A stretch of 64,000 nt of DNA, taken from assembly GCF_003324165.1 (NCBI RefSeq), contig NW_025407842.1, positions 90,081-154,080 of the forward strand, given 5' to 3'. Of this stretch, positions 36,686 through 49,200 are shown in pieces (the first letter of the stretch is position 1; each line of letters begins with the position of its first letter). The notes beneath the pieces are model-generated. The model made no database searches, had not been told where the DNA came from, and saw only the letters and a list, made by a program, of their open reading frames with translations. This DNA comes from Naegleria lovaniensis. Lineage: Eukaryota > Heterolobosea > Eutetramitea > Acrasida > Naegleriidae. Position numbers and translations under genes: made by a program.

Positions 36686-37318
36686 TCATGATAAGGAAGC
36701 AGCTGTGGTCGATGATGGCTGGAGTGAAGCTTGCCTTCCCTCTCTTTCATCATCGTCTTGAATGGCAAGAGCTGATGTGTCATTTCGAGCTCGCAAAGCA
36801 GCAGGACACGATGACATACTAGTGGATGGTTGTTTCTTGTCTCTTCTCATCACGGAAGGTTGATGACAAAACGTAAACCTTAAAGGGTGTTGTGCTTGCT
36901 CCTGTGCATGACCTTCTTCTGGTTGATTCAAGGTGGCCACTTGCTGCTGTCCTTCATGTACTCCTTTCAACGGTTGTTGTTGTGCTTGATTTTCACTCGG
37001 AAGCATCTTGAAGTGTTTTAACACATCCTCCATCATGAATTTCGTTTGTTTGTCTCGTTCTCGCAACAAACTCGAAGCTCGATGCATGACGAATACGGTG
37101 GCCCATCCCACTCCGAGAAGCAACAAGGCAATGAGAGCCCATAACAATGGAACTAAAATCCAGATGTGTCTCGTCGATGTGGGTTTCACATTTGTGGCTG
37201 GTGAGAAGATGAAGGTGGTGAAGAGGGAGAGAGGAACGAGTGTGAAAACGAGAAGAAGGACGATGGCGTAAAGAATGTATTTGCGATCAATGGAGGGATG
37301 AATGATGGGGTGTTTCAT
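36686..37318 (-). CDS. Two-pass membrane protein, unknown
   Basis: This open frame has 210 codons. Two strong hydrophobic segments lie at about residues 15-38 (ILYAIVLLLVFTLVPLSLFTTF) and 52-75 (IWILVPLLWALIALLLLGVGWATVFV), so a two-pass protein is likely. A soluble tail of about 130 residues is Gln, Glu, Ser and Ala rich. No domain is recognised. The tail's composition and the clean single exon support a real gene; the function cannot be inferred. Confidence 0.6.
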   Translation of the reverse strand: MKHPIIHPSIDRKYILYAIVLLLVFTLVPLSLFTTFIFSPATNVKPTSTRHIWILVPLLWALIALLLLGVGWATVFVMHRASSLLRERDKQTKFMMEDVLKHFKMLPSENQAQQQPLKGVHEGQQQVATLNQPEEGHAQEQAQHPLRFTFCHQPSVMRRDKKQPSTSMSSCPAALRARNDTSALAIQDDDEREGRQASLQPSSTTAASLS

Positions 37319-37706
37319 GGGTGTATTGTAACGGTTCTCAATTGTTTTGGTGGTAGATAATCACGGAAGGAATGCATGCTCGTGTGCGAAGTCACAGGTA
37401 AAGCGAATAGCTTAGATTGTACTTGAAAAGGGAAATTGGCAGAAATGGATACTGAGTGAATGTGAATGGATTCATTGAACCACACATGATGGCATGATGA
37501 TACCTTTGGCACCTCAAAACCTATATGTTAACATTGTCTTACAAAAAGTTCAAGTTATAATAATAACAATACTGTATTACAACTAATAATTAAAATAACA
37601 ATACATTAATACATGTAAACGTAAATAAATTAAAAATTATGTCATTGTCAGAAAAGAGTATTATTTTCCAACTCAAAAATTGCAATGATAGAGTATTTTG
37701 GCAAAA
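37319..37706. other. Intergenic spacer
   Basis: This spacer of about 390 nt is very AT-rich in its right half (37540-37660), with repeated AATAATA and ACAATAC words. No gene is seen. Confidence 0.5.
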
Positions 37707-38330
37707 TTACTTGTGCTTTAATTGCTCAAGAGATTGTCTCACCTTTCCTAAAATACCATCTTGAGCAAGAGCTGAACGGTTTGAAACTGGGTCAATAATG
37801 TAAAAATTATAACAATGATTGGCCATAGATTCATACAGAGTTGGATTGATACAAGGTTGAAGCAATGTGAACCAATTGAAGCATGTAACGTAACGGTTCA
37901 CAACTGTGTCTCCAACTCCATTATCGGCTTTGAAAGAAACTGGGATTTTAACAAAATCGGCTTGTTGTTCACTCTTTACATCATCATCAGAGTTTGGCAA
38001 ATAGCCGGGCGTATTACATGGCAATTTAAAAGCAATGAGATCGGTCTGATTCAACAACACTTCCAATTTCTCAGCATTATGATCACCTTCCACAAGGCCG
38101 ATCAAATAGGCACGACCATTATTTCCCGTTCCAGAGTTGGTTGTTAATAATCCCAATTGATTGATTCCTACCAAAGACTCAACCAATGGACATGTTTCGT
38201 TTTGTAAGCCATCGGTATATGGAGTCTCAATTTTTCCATTGATGAAATCAATATTCAGAGCAACTAATCCAGCAAAATTGGTAGCTTGTTGATAGAGAGC
38301 GAGTGATGTTGATGAGAGTGTTGTGGCCAT
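37707..38330 (-). CDS. Conserved-looking protein of unknown function
   Basis: This is an open frame of about 207 codons. I choose the Met at 38330 (MATTLSSTSL...) because it follows seven A; an upstream Met at 38357 adds nine residues. The segment PYTDGLQNETCPLVESLVGINQLGLLTTNS recalls a small bacterial family (DUF6919-like) in which a similar E-T...L...IN..G..T..SQ line is conserved; this is from memory and weak. There are seven Cys including a CFNWF and a CINPT segment. No signal peptide or membrane segment. No function is proposed. Confidence 0.6.
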   Translation of the reverse strand: MATTLSSTSLALYQQATNFAGLVALNIDFINGKIETPYTDGLQNETCPLVESLVGINQLGLLTTNSGTGNNGRAYLIGLVEGDHNAEKLEVLLNQTDLIAFKLPCNTPGYLPNSDDDVKSEQQADFVKIPVSFKADNGVGDTVVNRYVTCFNWFTLLQPCINPTLYESMANHCYNFYIIDPVSNRSALAQDGILGKVRQSLEQLKHK

Positions 38331-38808
38331 TTTTTTGTTGTTTCTCAAAAGACCCATTTTTGGAGTGGTGAAGAAGCGAAATTTCTTGTCTTGTTATTAA
38401 GCATATTGATACGATATGAGCTGTCGTTTCTTATAATTGGTAAAACGAAAGAAGTGTCAACCTGTTGGTATTCCTGTCTTTGATGGGGACAGCCGATGAG
38501 ATCCATAATTGCTGGTTGAAACTCATACAGTTGCTATCCGTAATTGTTACAATTAATGATGGACAACATGGAACGTCAAGCGAATCCGAATTCGTTACCA
38601 AACCACCTCATTCAACCAAGTGCTGAATAATCTGTCTAACGAATTTAAGAAAAGGAACCCGAACGTCCAATGTTTGGATTTGCACAATTTCCTTTTTTAA
38701 AACTTGTCTTAACTTCGAGTTTGTAGTTGAATGTCCAAGAAACAACATTAAAAAAAACAACACAACGTTAACCAATACCTTTAAAACAATAAAAATCTCA
38801 CCAACAGA
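38331..38808. other. Divergent intergenic region
   Basis: About 480 nt between the leftward unknown gene and the rightward metallothionein-like gene. It should hold both promoters. The antisense hydrophobic frame that covers the right part has no ATG at its start. Confidence 0.45.
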
Positions 38809-38946
38809 ATGCCCTGCGAACATTGCTCCAAAGTTACACACAACGAAAAGTGTCCATGCGAACAAAGTGGACAATGCACTTGTGTCAATTGTGATTGTCC
38901 TCATTGCGGAAAGAAGCAGCAACAAGCTCATACACAACACAAATAG
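38809..38946 (+). CDS. Metallothionein-like Cys-rich small protein
   Basis: This is a 45-codon open frame from ATG at 38809 to TAG at 38944-38946. The product has nine Cys and five His: MPCEHC near the start, then the core CPCEQSGQCTCVNCDCPHC and a basic, Gln/His-rich tail. The spacing C-x-C-x5-C-x-C-x2-C-x-C-x2-C is typical of metallothioneins, which bind zinc, copper or cadmium through Cys clusters; the added His residues recall bacterial SmtA-type proteins. No hydrophobic leader is present, so a cytosolic place is likely. The chance of such a dense Cys pattern in an AT-rich spacer is low. The antisense frame is a hydrophobic stretch without an ATG. A first exon upstream cannot be excluded (an ACAG lies just before the ATG). 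Confidence 0.65.
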   Translation: MPCEHCSKVTHNEKCPCEQSGQCTCVNCDCPHCGKKQQQAHTQHK

Positions 38947-39121
38947 ATCTGTTAATTTCAATCATGATTATTCTTTCTGTACCATACGTTGATTTTTAGG
39001 CGCCAGCCGAATGTTTTCCCGCCTTAATTTTACATTGCTACATTTTGATAAAAATTAACGAAAATAAAAAATTGTACTTAGTTTTGATCATCACCGTATC
39101 ATAATAGCACATCATCAGAGA

Positions 39122-41770
39122 ATGCTGGAAGATAGAGATGAAACCACTACATCGACACAGTATCAACCTCAAGCTCTATCTTCGGGAAATGTATCGGAGA
39201 GAGTGGAAAGAGCCACCTCATGCTTTTCATCGCCGTCAGTCATGTAAGTTTCGTCGTTCATCCTTCTATCGGAAATGTTGATTTTGAATGATTATTTGTT
39301 TTTTCTGTTTTCTGTAGAAGAGGAGATTTAAATCATTTGCTTGAAATGATCCATGAAAAAGATTCACGAATTAAAGAATTGGAGAAGGATTTAAACGAGA
39401 GCAACAAATTGGCTTCGGAGGTTCAATTTCGTCTCCTTGAAACGAAACGAATCATTGAGGAGAGAGAAAGAAGCCTTAGTTCTACAGTTCCAGAAGAGCT
39501 CAAATCTGTGGTAATGAACTTGAACAAGAGAGTTGAGACGGAAGTTTTGGAGAAAGAAGTCCTCCACAAAGAAGCCAATCATTACAAATCCTCTTTGAAA
39601 ATGTACAAAAAAGAAAATAAGGATTTAAAAGACATGATTCAAGACTTGACGAAAAAGAATGCCTCCTTAGCAGAGGAGCTTGTAAAAATTCAAAGAGAAC
39701 ATGATTCAAGAACGGAACAAATTGAAAACAAAAACAAGGTGGAAGAAGAGTCCAACACGTCACTCATTAAAAAATATGAACGTCTCAAGATGAAGAGCAG
39801 AGAGATGTCAACCTCTCTAGAGCAGTACAAGAAGCAATCAGAGCAAACCAACACTGAATTGGAACAAACAAAACAAAAGTGTACAGAACTTCAAAATCAA
39901 GTGGCATTCCTGCAAGGACAATTGTCACAAGAGCTCAAACGACGAGAGGATCATGTGGAAGAGAAGAAACGACTGCTTTCGGAAATTAATAATTTCAAGA
40001 AGATGGCTGATGAAAGCCAAAAAACGCTCAACAATTTAAAACAGGAGCAATTCAACACTCAACGATTATTGACACATACGGCCGAGCAACGAAAGAAGCT
40101 TGACACGTTGGAAAATGAAAATAGAAAATTACCAGAATACGAAGAAAAACTAAAGACATACAGAGCACAAATCGACAAGCTGCAACAGCAAAAATCCGAG
40201 CTCACGGATCAACTCACAGAAGCTAGGAACTATATCGATACTTTACAATCGGAGCGAGCCCAAACCAATGCTGCCACACAAAAAACCATCTCAACCAATG
40301 AAGAGGAGATTAATTATTTAAAAACACAACTCAAAAAGAGACAAGACGAAATTGAACATTTTCAAGAATTAACCAAAGAGTTAGAGGCAGACATGTCACG
40401 CCGAAAAGTTGAAAATAATGAACTAGTGTCCAAATATTTCACTTTGAAAGAGGAGCACGAAACAACGACGGCACAAATTAACGAGTATCACCAAGAAGTG
40501 GCTGCACTCAAAGTTCAACTCACACACTTTGCAAAGATACAAGCTCAATTTAATGCATTGAAAGAAGAAAATGAATCATTGCGCACAGTCAACTCCAAAT
40601 ATATGGAACGATTTGCAGAGACAGAATCCGAGTTGTTAGAAAAGAACGAACAAATAAGAACAGCCTCTAAGCAGTTGATGGAGAAGAAAAAAGAAAGTAA
40701 ACGAGAGAAGCTGACCTATAACCAAGAATTACGTGAGGCTTTGGAGAGAAATAAGGAACTGCAAACAAAGCTCACCTCGGCCGAAAATGCAATTGAAGAT
40801 TTTCGAGAAAAGCTGAAAACTTTTGTCAAACAATTGAACGACACACAGAAACTGAATAAGCAAGACAAGGATATGCTAAAAGAACAACTTGACAAGAATG
40901 CTCAACTAAATGAAGAAATTAAGAAATTGTAAGTAATGATACATGTATAATATATGGAGACTAATATTTTCATTTCACTCTGTGAAATTGTACTAAAAGG
41001 AACGTGACTGTGTCAAATCTCAAACGAAATTTAAAACAAAAGGAAGAAGAACTTTCTATCAAGAATAACGCATTGAATCATTGAGGCAAGAGAAAGAAGT
41101 TGAATCTAAAAAAGCGGCCGAATACATGTCAAAAGCGAAGGACACTGGAGATCTTGAAGATCGATATAAGCGATTAGCGCAATCCAATGCCCGCAAGGAT
41201 CAACTCTGTAAAGAACAAAAGACCAAGCTGACTCTGACTGAGGAAGAAAACAAGAAAATGATTGCTGTTGTTTGTACATTGAAACAAAAAAGTAAGGAAC
41301 TAATTCAAGAGATGCAACGAATAGAGACTGAAGGAAAAAACAGAATTGCAGAGCTGGAACAAACGATTCAAGATCTTCGAGCAGAGAATGAAAAGAAGGA
41401 TGAGGATATTTCGCAACTGAGGAGGGAGTTAAAGGAGGTCACTAAAGGATCTCAAAACGAATTGACATCCAAAGACACTCTCATCAATAATTTGGAAAAG
41501 GAGATCACGTCGGTACGAGAACAAAAAGACCATGAAATTATGCTGCTGATCAAAAGAATTGAACAACAAAAACAAGCAATTATGGAATACATTGAAAAAG
41601 AAAAGTCAAGAGATGTCACGACCACCATCAATAACAATAGTAGCGTCGATACTGACAATAGTTGTGACCGATCGTGTCCACTTCCCTTCCTGTCTGCTTC
41701 AGAATACGAAGATATTATGAGTACCTTAAGGAAACCTTCTCTTCATTTGCTCAAACAACAAATTCTGTAA
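39122..41770 (+). CDS. Long coiled-coil protein
   Basis: There are three exons: 39122-39243, 39318-40928 and 41000-41770. Phases match. The first 40 residues are Ser/Thr-rich; nearly all the rest is charged heptad text rich in Glu, Lys, Gln and Leu (for example LEMIHEKDSRIKELEKDLNE), which should form a long parallel coiled coil of over 700 residues. The end changes to a short non-coil segment with FLSASEYEDIMSTLRKPSL. Near 41080 the frame steps once between KNNALNH and LRQEKEVESKK. Long coiled coils of this kind serve as golgins, centrosomal or cytoskeletal linkers; no signature for any one group is seen. Confidence 0.8.
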
Positions 41771-42020
41771 CCCCATGAAAAATTGCCAACTATGCACAAC
41801 GAATAACAATTTCGCATTCTTGTTACAATGTTTACTTGAACAAGTTTCGTTTTCATTAGGTGTTTTGACACGGACGTTCTTGCTTGTAACACGTTAATTA
41901 CCAACAAGCGAACGTTTTCACCCGGGATCAAATTGCTTCCAGTTCAAATCCCAGATCAGAATTGGCAAAAAGGAATTAGAGAAGAACACAAGTTTGAACG
42001 AAAACATCCAAAAAATTGTC

Positions 42021-42880
42021 ATGAACTCAACACCAAGCGACCACGTCCATCGTGACAACCTCCATGCTTGGAGACAATCCATGAAATGCAAGTGGCGTCT
42101 TGCACATTCCAAAGGCATGCAAATGACTCACCACAAACACTTAGGGATGGAACGTTTCACTTTTATCACACCAAGAATGATATCAATGTGTTTAAAACAT
42201 CCACACAAGTTTCGGGAGAACCAAGTATTGTACGGGGAGAAGGAGTTTGTGAAAATTTGAAAGCTCACGATTTCATGAAAGTCTATTTGGGTGTGAATAC
42301 AGAAATGGATCCAACAGTGAAACGGAATGATATTGTACATGAATGGTCCGACGACGAAGGACATTGGAAGTTGAATTATTTTGTCATGGGAATTGGACGT
42401 AAGTGAATGGATTGTGTTAATTCATGCATTTTCTCTTGACCATCTCCAATCTTGTTATGGAATTCAATACCTCAATGCATTTGGTTTGACCCTTGAACAC
42501 ACACAGCAATGGTTGCTGATCGGGATTTCATTCGAGTGTATCGTATCATTGAAAATCCTGAACAGAATGAACTCGTGTACACTTCAACTTCGGTCGATCA
42601 AGACTCTTGTCCTGAAACGAACATTCATTCATTCCTGCCAAGCAATTTTAAATTTCATTCGGGAGCTGTCAGAGGAAATGACATGTTCACCACACTCCGT
42701 CTTTCACAATGTGCAAATGGTGATTTAAGAATGTCCTATGCACATCAATCCAATCCCAATGGATGGGTTCCCTTAAGCATTGTGAATGCAGCCATTTTGA
42801 CTGTGCCTCAAGCTCTTTGTAAAACTGCAAAAGCCCTAAGAGCAACACTGAAACATCTTCGAGTGGATGATGAGCTCTAG
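42021..42880 (+). CDS. START-domain lipid-binding protein
   Basis: Exon 1 is 42021-42398 and exon 2 is 42507-42880. The text fits a START domain over nearly its full length: FHFYHTKNDINVFKT, EGVCENLKAHDFMKVYLG, WSDDEGHWKLNYFVMGIGPMVADRDFIRVYRII across the intron, and the C-terminal helix VNAAILTVPQALCKTAKALRATLKHL. The PMVADRDF segment is the family hallmark (PMSDRDF in others). START domains carry sterols, phospholipids or ceramides between membranes. About 250 residues with no other domain. One G is missing near 42070: adding it joins NLHAW to ETIHEMQ and makes the whole a multiple of three. The start is the first ATG of that frame and may be extended upstream by coil-like text from about 41950. 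Confidence 0.8.
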
Positions 42881-43287
42881 TGTAAACTGCCAATTCAATT
42901 CGATTTCGTCTTTAAGATGGATGAACATGGATGTTCACAACAGACACAGGAGAGAAAGCCTCAACTTGTGTGTTCGCTTCATTGGGCAAGCATTCGAGAA
43001 CTAATTACAAAATTGCTAAATTTACATAAAAAATCGAGCACTCTGAAATTGCAACAACAAGGCTTTCAAAAAGACTGTCTTGATTTTCCGATTTGCACTC
43101 TGTGTTCATTTTCAACAACAAAGACGGGAACACACAAATTTTTCGTTATATATATTATTCGTGTACAGCAGTTATAACAGAAATCAACTTGTGCGAAATT
43201 GAGTGTATCAAATATCTGCTCTCGGAATAATCATCGATCATCATCAATTCAAAAAAATTATTTTAAATTTGTGCTAGACTCTCGAGA
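42881..43287. other. Intergenic spacer
   Basis: About 400 nt between the START gene and the UBR4-like gene. A frame at 42917-43177 has an ATG but poor composition and no A-rich context, so I do not call it. The region should hold the UBR4 promoter. Confidence 0.45.
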
Positions 43288-46200
43288 ATGGAAGCTCATC
43301 ATAATTACTCTTCATCCATGGATGCTCTCTACAAGATCAATCTTGATGAAGAGGAGAAGGATATGTTGTCCTTCTTCTTTGACTCTTCATTTGATCGTGA
43401 GCATTTGAAATCTCTTCCATCACCAAAAGAAGGTGCTGACTCTCAAGAATCACACGTTGAAACATTGTCGGAACATATTGACATCTCTGACGAGAACTTT
43501 GATGTTTTTGGATTTAGATTCCTTCATGTGAGTATTTCATATTGTTACTTGAACCGGGTGTTATAAATTTTCATTGTATGCCACTATAGTCTGATTCTCA
43601 AAAACCAGTCATTCAGAAGAGCGTACTTCAGTCTGATAATGGTACAGAGGTGAGTAATTTTACATGGATTTATATACCGAGTCGTGGTGGTTTATTAACA
43701 CTTATGGTTACGATATAGTTCTTAAAAACCTTCACAATCCAAGTTATTGATCAGGAGAAATTTTTGAATGAAAACGATGCAGATCAATTTCCGATACTGG
43801 CCCAACGGTTGTGTACGTTTCTTCAAAGAATGGAGTGCTTTTCTTTGGTACAACACTCTCACGTACTATCACTCCTGAACATTTTTGTTAAATACTTATA
43901 TGGCAGCAAGTTTGTTGATAAAGGTGAGTTGTTGGTTTGTGAACGAGACTAATTTCATGCTCTATATGTTGTCACAGTGCTCACTAAACATACCAAATGT
44001 TATTACAGCACGAAATATACAATATTTGTAATTATGAGATATTGCATATTTGTCCTTTCATATTGTAAAGCATTTTCCTCAACATCTCACCAACAATATT
44101 TGCTTAACGCTTTACAAGATGTTTGTAAAATATTGAACACACTTTTAATTGGAAAGAAGTTTTCAGAATCAGAAATTAAACTTGAGAAAAAAATTCCAGA
44201 CAATGTTCTTGAATTTCCTTTCGATTTGAAAGAAACAGAGACGTCAGAAAGTGCAACGACTGTCACAGAACAAAAAGACACATTATCAAAAATATTAACT
44301 TCAATTTTTTCAACGGAACAAGGAGTAGAAGCCCATAATTGTGTTTCATCATTGATTGTAGGCAACAAGTGTCGCTCTTCAATGAGCTTTGAAAAACTAA
44401 TCAAGCAAGTGAGAATGTACCTCATTGTATCGTTGAGAATTGGAGATTATATTTCAGCTTCTCTTTCCTCAATTTTAACCAGTTTTAAGGATATTGATAT
44501 TCTCAATGTTTTATGTGGAGTACTACAGGTACTTGCCAAACCAATGGTAAGAACCGAACAAGTGCCAATACAGCAGCTTGTTTTAAGTTGTGTTCAGTCG
44601 CTACAGAAGCAACAAGATAAGACGTCGTATCCTGCAGATATGCTAAGAGATTTGGCCGTAGTGGTTCTCAAAACCTATCCAAGTATTGGTACTTGCAAAC
44701 AGGTATTCTATTATTTATTACAACTTGTTTCTGTACAAATCATTACTCAAGACGTAGAAAAGCTATCAAAGAGCACAGAATTTCTTTCAAATTATGTGTA
44801 CCTTCTAGATAATATTCAAATGCAAGATTCTCATGCATTTGCAGATTTGAGACAAGAAATATACACTTTTCATGCTCCCTCTAACATTGTGAGTGAAAAG
44901 ATTGATCTACTCTTTCCACTTCCTTCCATTGTTGTAGATGAGAGAGAACGTGGTAAAAACGAAGCCTCTAAAGAAGTACTACAGTGTTCAAGCGCAGATG
45001 TATTTTCTCGCTCTACTATTTCAAGACTTATTACTATTGCAGAAACAGCAGGATCAAAAACACTCACAACACACGACCACTATTCCACATTTTTAGCCAA
45101 CTTTTTCTTGCTTCTAAACCACTTACTACATAACGAAAACAGAATCATACGAGCCAATGTTGCCAATGAAATTTTGGATAATTCCAATTTTTCTATTTTC
45201 TGCAAACTGGGAGATGACAAACAATTCAGAGATCTTCGCTCACAGTGTTTATTCTCCATTGCCTCCCTTGATGAATGCGTACTTGAAGTTTTTGAGAAAA
45301 TGAATATCATAGATATTGGTGAAGATGTATTCAAATTCTTTGTCACCCTTACTCTTCGCAATGCATCACGCAATAAGGCGGTATTTGAAAAGGTGTGGAT
45401 GGGTTACATGTATCATCTGAGACATGCAGTACAGTCATCACTCTCGCAAGAGAAGATGCTATTTTTGGCCCTATGCTTCGATACCATGGATAGTACTTCA
45501 AAAGTTTTGATATTTAGCGAATATATTAAGCGAATCAAGACTGAATTGTCTACTTTGAAAAGTAAGATCTTGGCAGGCCATGTGCTAGCGTTATTTGAGT
45601 ACTTGTGCAAAAATTTTGATTCCATGCCTACTAAACTCAGTTTACAACTATCAGATTTCTTTCAGAATACCGAACACAAGTTAAAGATTACTTATAACTC
45701 ACTTTTAGACAAGTTGGGAGTTAGAAACGATACTTTCTTTGAAATTGATTATGAGCATAGTTCTGAACTTTCATTCACAGCTGTTTCAATTTTGAAGCAG
45801 AACGACGAATGTACAGAATTGATTCGTGCATTACTTGAAAACATTACACAACTGAGTGACTCTGACGACAAGGTCATATTGAATGCATTTGATTACACCG
45901 CCGACATTTCAATAAGACTGCTCAATGCCTTGCTAAAACTTGACTCTATCAAAAAGGTTGAAGCAACTAGTGTAACAACAGATCGACTGAGTTATTTGAT
46001 TCAATATATTCACAACCATGACATGAATCAAAAAGAGCACTTATCAAAAATATTTGACATGATAATGATACAACATGATACAGATGCGGTCTCAAGTGGC
46101 AATAATTCCATTCTCAGTTTAGTTTACATTAAGGAATGTTTATCCATAATAGAAAAATATGCTTCTCAGCAAACGGATTGGACACCAGAAACCGTAGACC

Positions 46201-49200
46201 AATTACTTAAGCGGCTTTGTAATTTTTGTGGTCTTGCTGTTCAACATCTAGACTTGATCATTCAAAAAGATTTAATGCATTCGAACCAAATGAATGAAGA
46301 AGAGTCCTGTTGTGGTTTGTCATTGATACAAAGTGCCCTTAGTAAGGAAACTGTAATGACGTGTATTGGATTGCTTACTTCTTCTGGCACTGTAAAGACC
46401 TCTACCGCTAACATTTCTGAATGGTACGACTCCAAATTGAACACCCTCAAGAATATTGCAGACATTTCATCAGAAAAGAGCCTTTGGAAACTCTTTTTCT
46501 ACCACATCATTGGCTCTGTTCATGTTTCGCATCGCAATTTACAAGCATTTTCATGTTACAGTACGATCAGATCAAATATTGACATGATCTCCAAAGTTAC
46601 GACCATTGTTAAAGAGAAAGGGTACAATATATCAATCGTAATGCCAGATTTAGTAGCACTATTGTTGAAATTACGGGAACACTATGTGTATAGATCTTCT
46701 CTGTTGGTTGAACCGATCATGTTTAATCTGTTTAGCGAAGGATTCGTTAATGAGCTCAATATTTTTAGAACTTTTACTGTTGGAAAGGTACTCTCCTCAT
46801 TACAAGAATCAGACTTAATTTCCAAAAAGCCTTCAAGCTCTCACAAAATTATTTCCACATGCTTTGAATATTTGGAGGATTTTATTTTGTCAAAAGGAAA
46901 AAGAATGCAAAGTATTCAATCACTCATGTTTGGAGAACCAGAAATTCCTAAATTTTGTACAGCCTTCAGATTTGATGCTGTAGTATTGATCAAGATCTAA
47001 TGATCGCGGCTGAATCCGACATGGATTTATTTATGCTTGTTCTTTCTTTCTTGGATTTGATAATTTCAAAGTTTGAAGCTGGTGTACCTAGCTTGCTGCA
47101 ATCACTTGCTTCATTAGAACACATTGATACCTTTTTGCAAGAATGTTTCAAAAAACATGAAACAAGAGCTCCGTTACAAAAGTTCCTTGTTTCCATCCAT
47201 GATAAACCAGGTGTGCAACCTTTCATGCCTGTCTTCGTGGAGGCCATGCTGCAAGTTTTGAAACATTTTAGCAAGTCTTGTCCATCGGACTTTTCAATGT
47301 TTTTCACCTTGGTTCTTGGTGTCATTTGTAAGGTAACTAACTCGAAGTGTCACGAAAAGTTTACAAAGTGCTTGAATGAAATTGTGCAAGAACAATCAGA
47401 AGTGAAGGATATCAAAGTGCTATCTCCAATTTGTAGATTTATTTGTAAGCACCTAATGCAAAAAGTTGCCAATGAACAAAGAGAAAGAGCTCTAACACTC
47501 GTTAACCAGTTCAAGGCAAAGGCCAAATATGGTGAAAATATTAAGTTTAAGGGACCGATTGTGCAATCTTCGAATGAGATTCAAACAAAAATGGAAAATA
47601 ACGAGTATGACACATATCACAGTCTATTGGTAGAGGACACATCCTCTAGTATTGACTTTGATGCCATTATGAGCTATTTCAAAGCCTCTGATGTTGATGC
47701 ACAAAACGAGACACAATCTGCAAGTATTGTCATCACAGACGAGATGATAACTTACCTGCTACAGCTACTCGAAAAGTTGAAAATTTCATACGAGAGCAAC
47801 ACAAAAGAATTAGAGTCATCACTTTCGAAATGGGAACTCAAGGATGGAGTTGTTGAGAGTTCATCAAGAGCTCTACTCGAAGAGGCTTCATCATATCCCG
47901 CTTCTACTTTCAATACAAAGTTAACATTTGAGAGAAGACAAGAAGCCAACATTTTCAGATCAAAGCCAATGCCTCGACATTTAATGTCCTCAAATATGGC
48001 AAACGCAATTGTCATAGCAGAACAAAGTGATATCAATTTGCTCAAATCAACATCGAATTTCTCAGATTCCATTCCAAAAGAAAATACAGTGAATGATATC
48101 AAGATTATCAACACTCATGCAATGTCCTTCAAAGTGGTTCATGTAAAAATTAATCCAGAGAATGACAACTTTGTTGCTGTGGCTGGTATATATGAATGCC
48201 ATGCTCTTGTTCTCGATAGCGAGTTAAATGTGATCCAACAGGTTCCATTATATCTTGCTTGTGAGGACATGCCATCAGAGACTTTTGTCATTGATATTCA
48301 ATGGCTACCAGGCGAGCAATGTTTATTGGCGGTGACAACTAATCAATTTGTGAAGGTCTATGATTTGTCTGCAGACACTTTTTGTCCAACGTTCAACTTT
48401 AGCGCTCAAAACGATCAAATCGTTTCAAGTGTGTTTGCTCCCGATCCAAACGGAACGAAAGATCTCAAGACATGCTTTGCCCTGACAAAGACAGGAAAGT
48501 TATATTATCAGTCATACTTCAACAGTGGAGGAGAAGCCTTTTTCTCTGATTCCATTGATTTGAGCAGATATTCTCAATCTGCAGAAGGAAAAGGGATATT
48601 TTATTCTGAACTTATTAGAGTGTTATTTGCAAGTTTTGCTGATGGAACATCAGTAGCCATTACGCTGGATCATTTATCAGGAACCATTCAAAGCGTTGTA
48701 GAAATCTCGAAAAATCCTGAACTGAAAAGTCTTGGTTATTGGACACATATTTGCGAAGTTGTGGATATGTGTGGGGTTTTGGTTGTGGGTACCTCCAGCA
48801 ACAAGTCCATAGTTCTCAATTTTGCATACGGCAAGGTGGAATATCAAATTTTGCCAAATCCTGATAGTCACACCTTAGAAGGATTGACATCTATTCCTCC
48901 GTTTGGAAAATATTCTTCAGTTTTGACGCTTTTTTCTAATGGTGAAGTGAAAAAGTATATGATCACTAGGGATGTCATCCCTTGTTGCTCGCTTCCACCC
49001 AAGAGCAGAATTAGTAGAGAGTTGAAAAAGAGGCAGTCTTCGTTGAAGCATATGAAACCAGCATTAGCCAGCTCAAATACGACGCAAGCAGAAGATAGCT
49101 CAAACCAGCCCATTATTCTACCCTCGGAAATGGTTACCTCACTCGATGCCCAACCTGCCGACATTTCTACAAGTGAAGACGTCACAAGTAAATGTTCATT

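Noticed and set aside
38608-38961. Leftward hydrophobic frame of 117 codons
   Set aside because: It has no ATG at its start and lies antisense to the Cys-rich frame; Cys and His codons on one strand give hydrophobic codons on the other.
42917-43177. Rightward frame of 86 codons with ATG
   Set aside because: Poor start context, odd composition and no resemblance to any family; treated as spacer.
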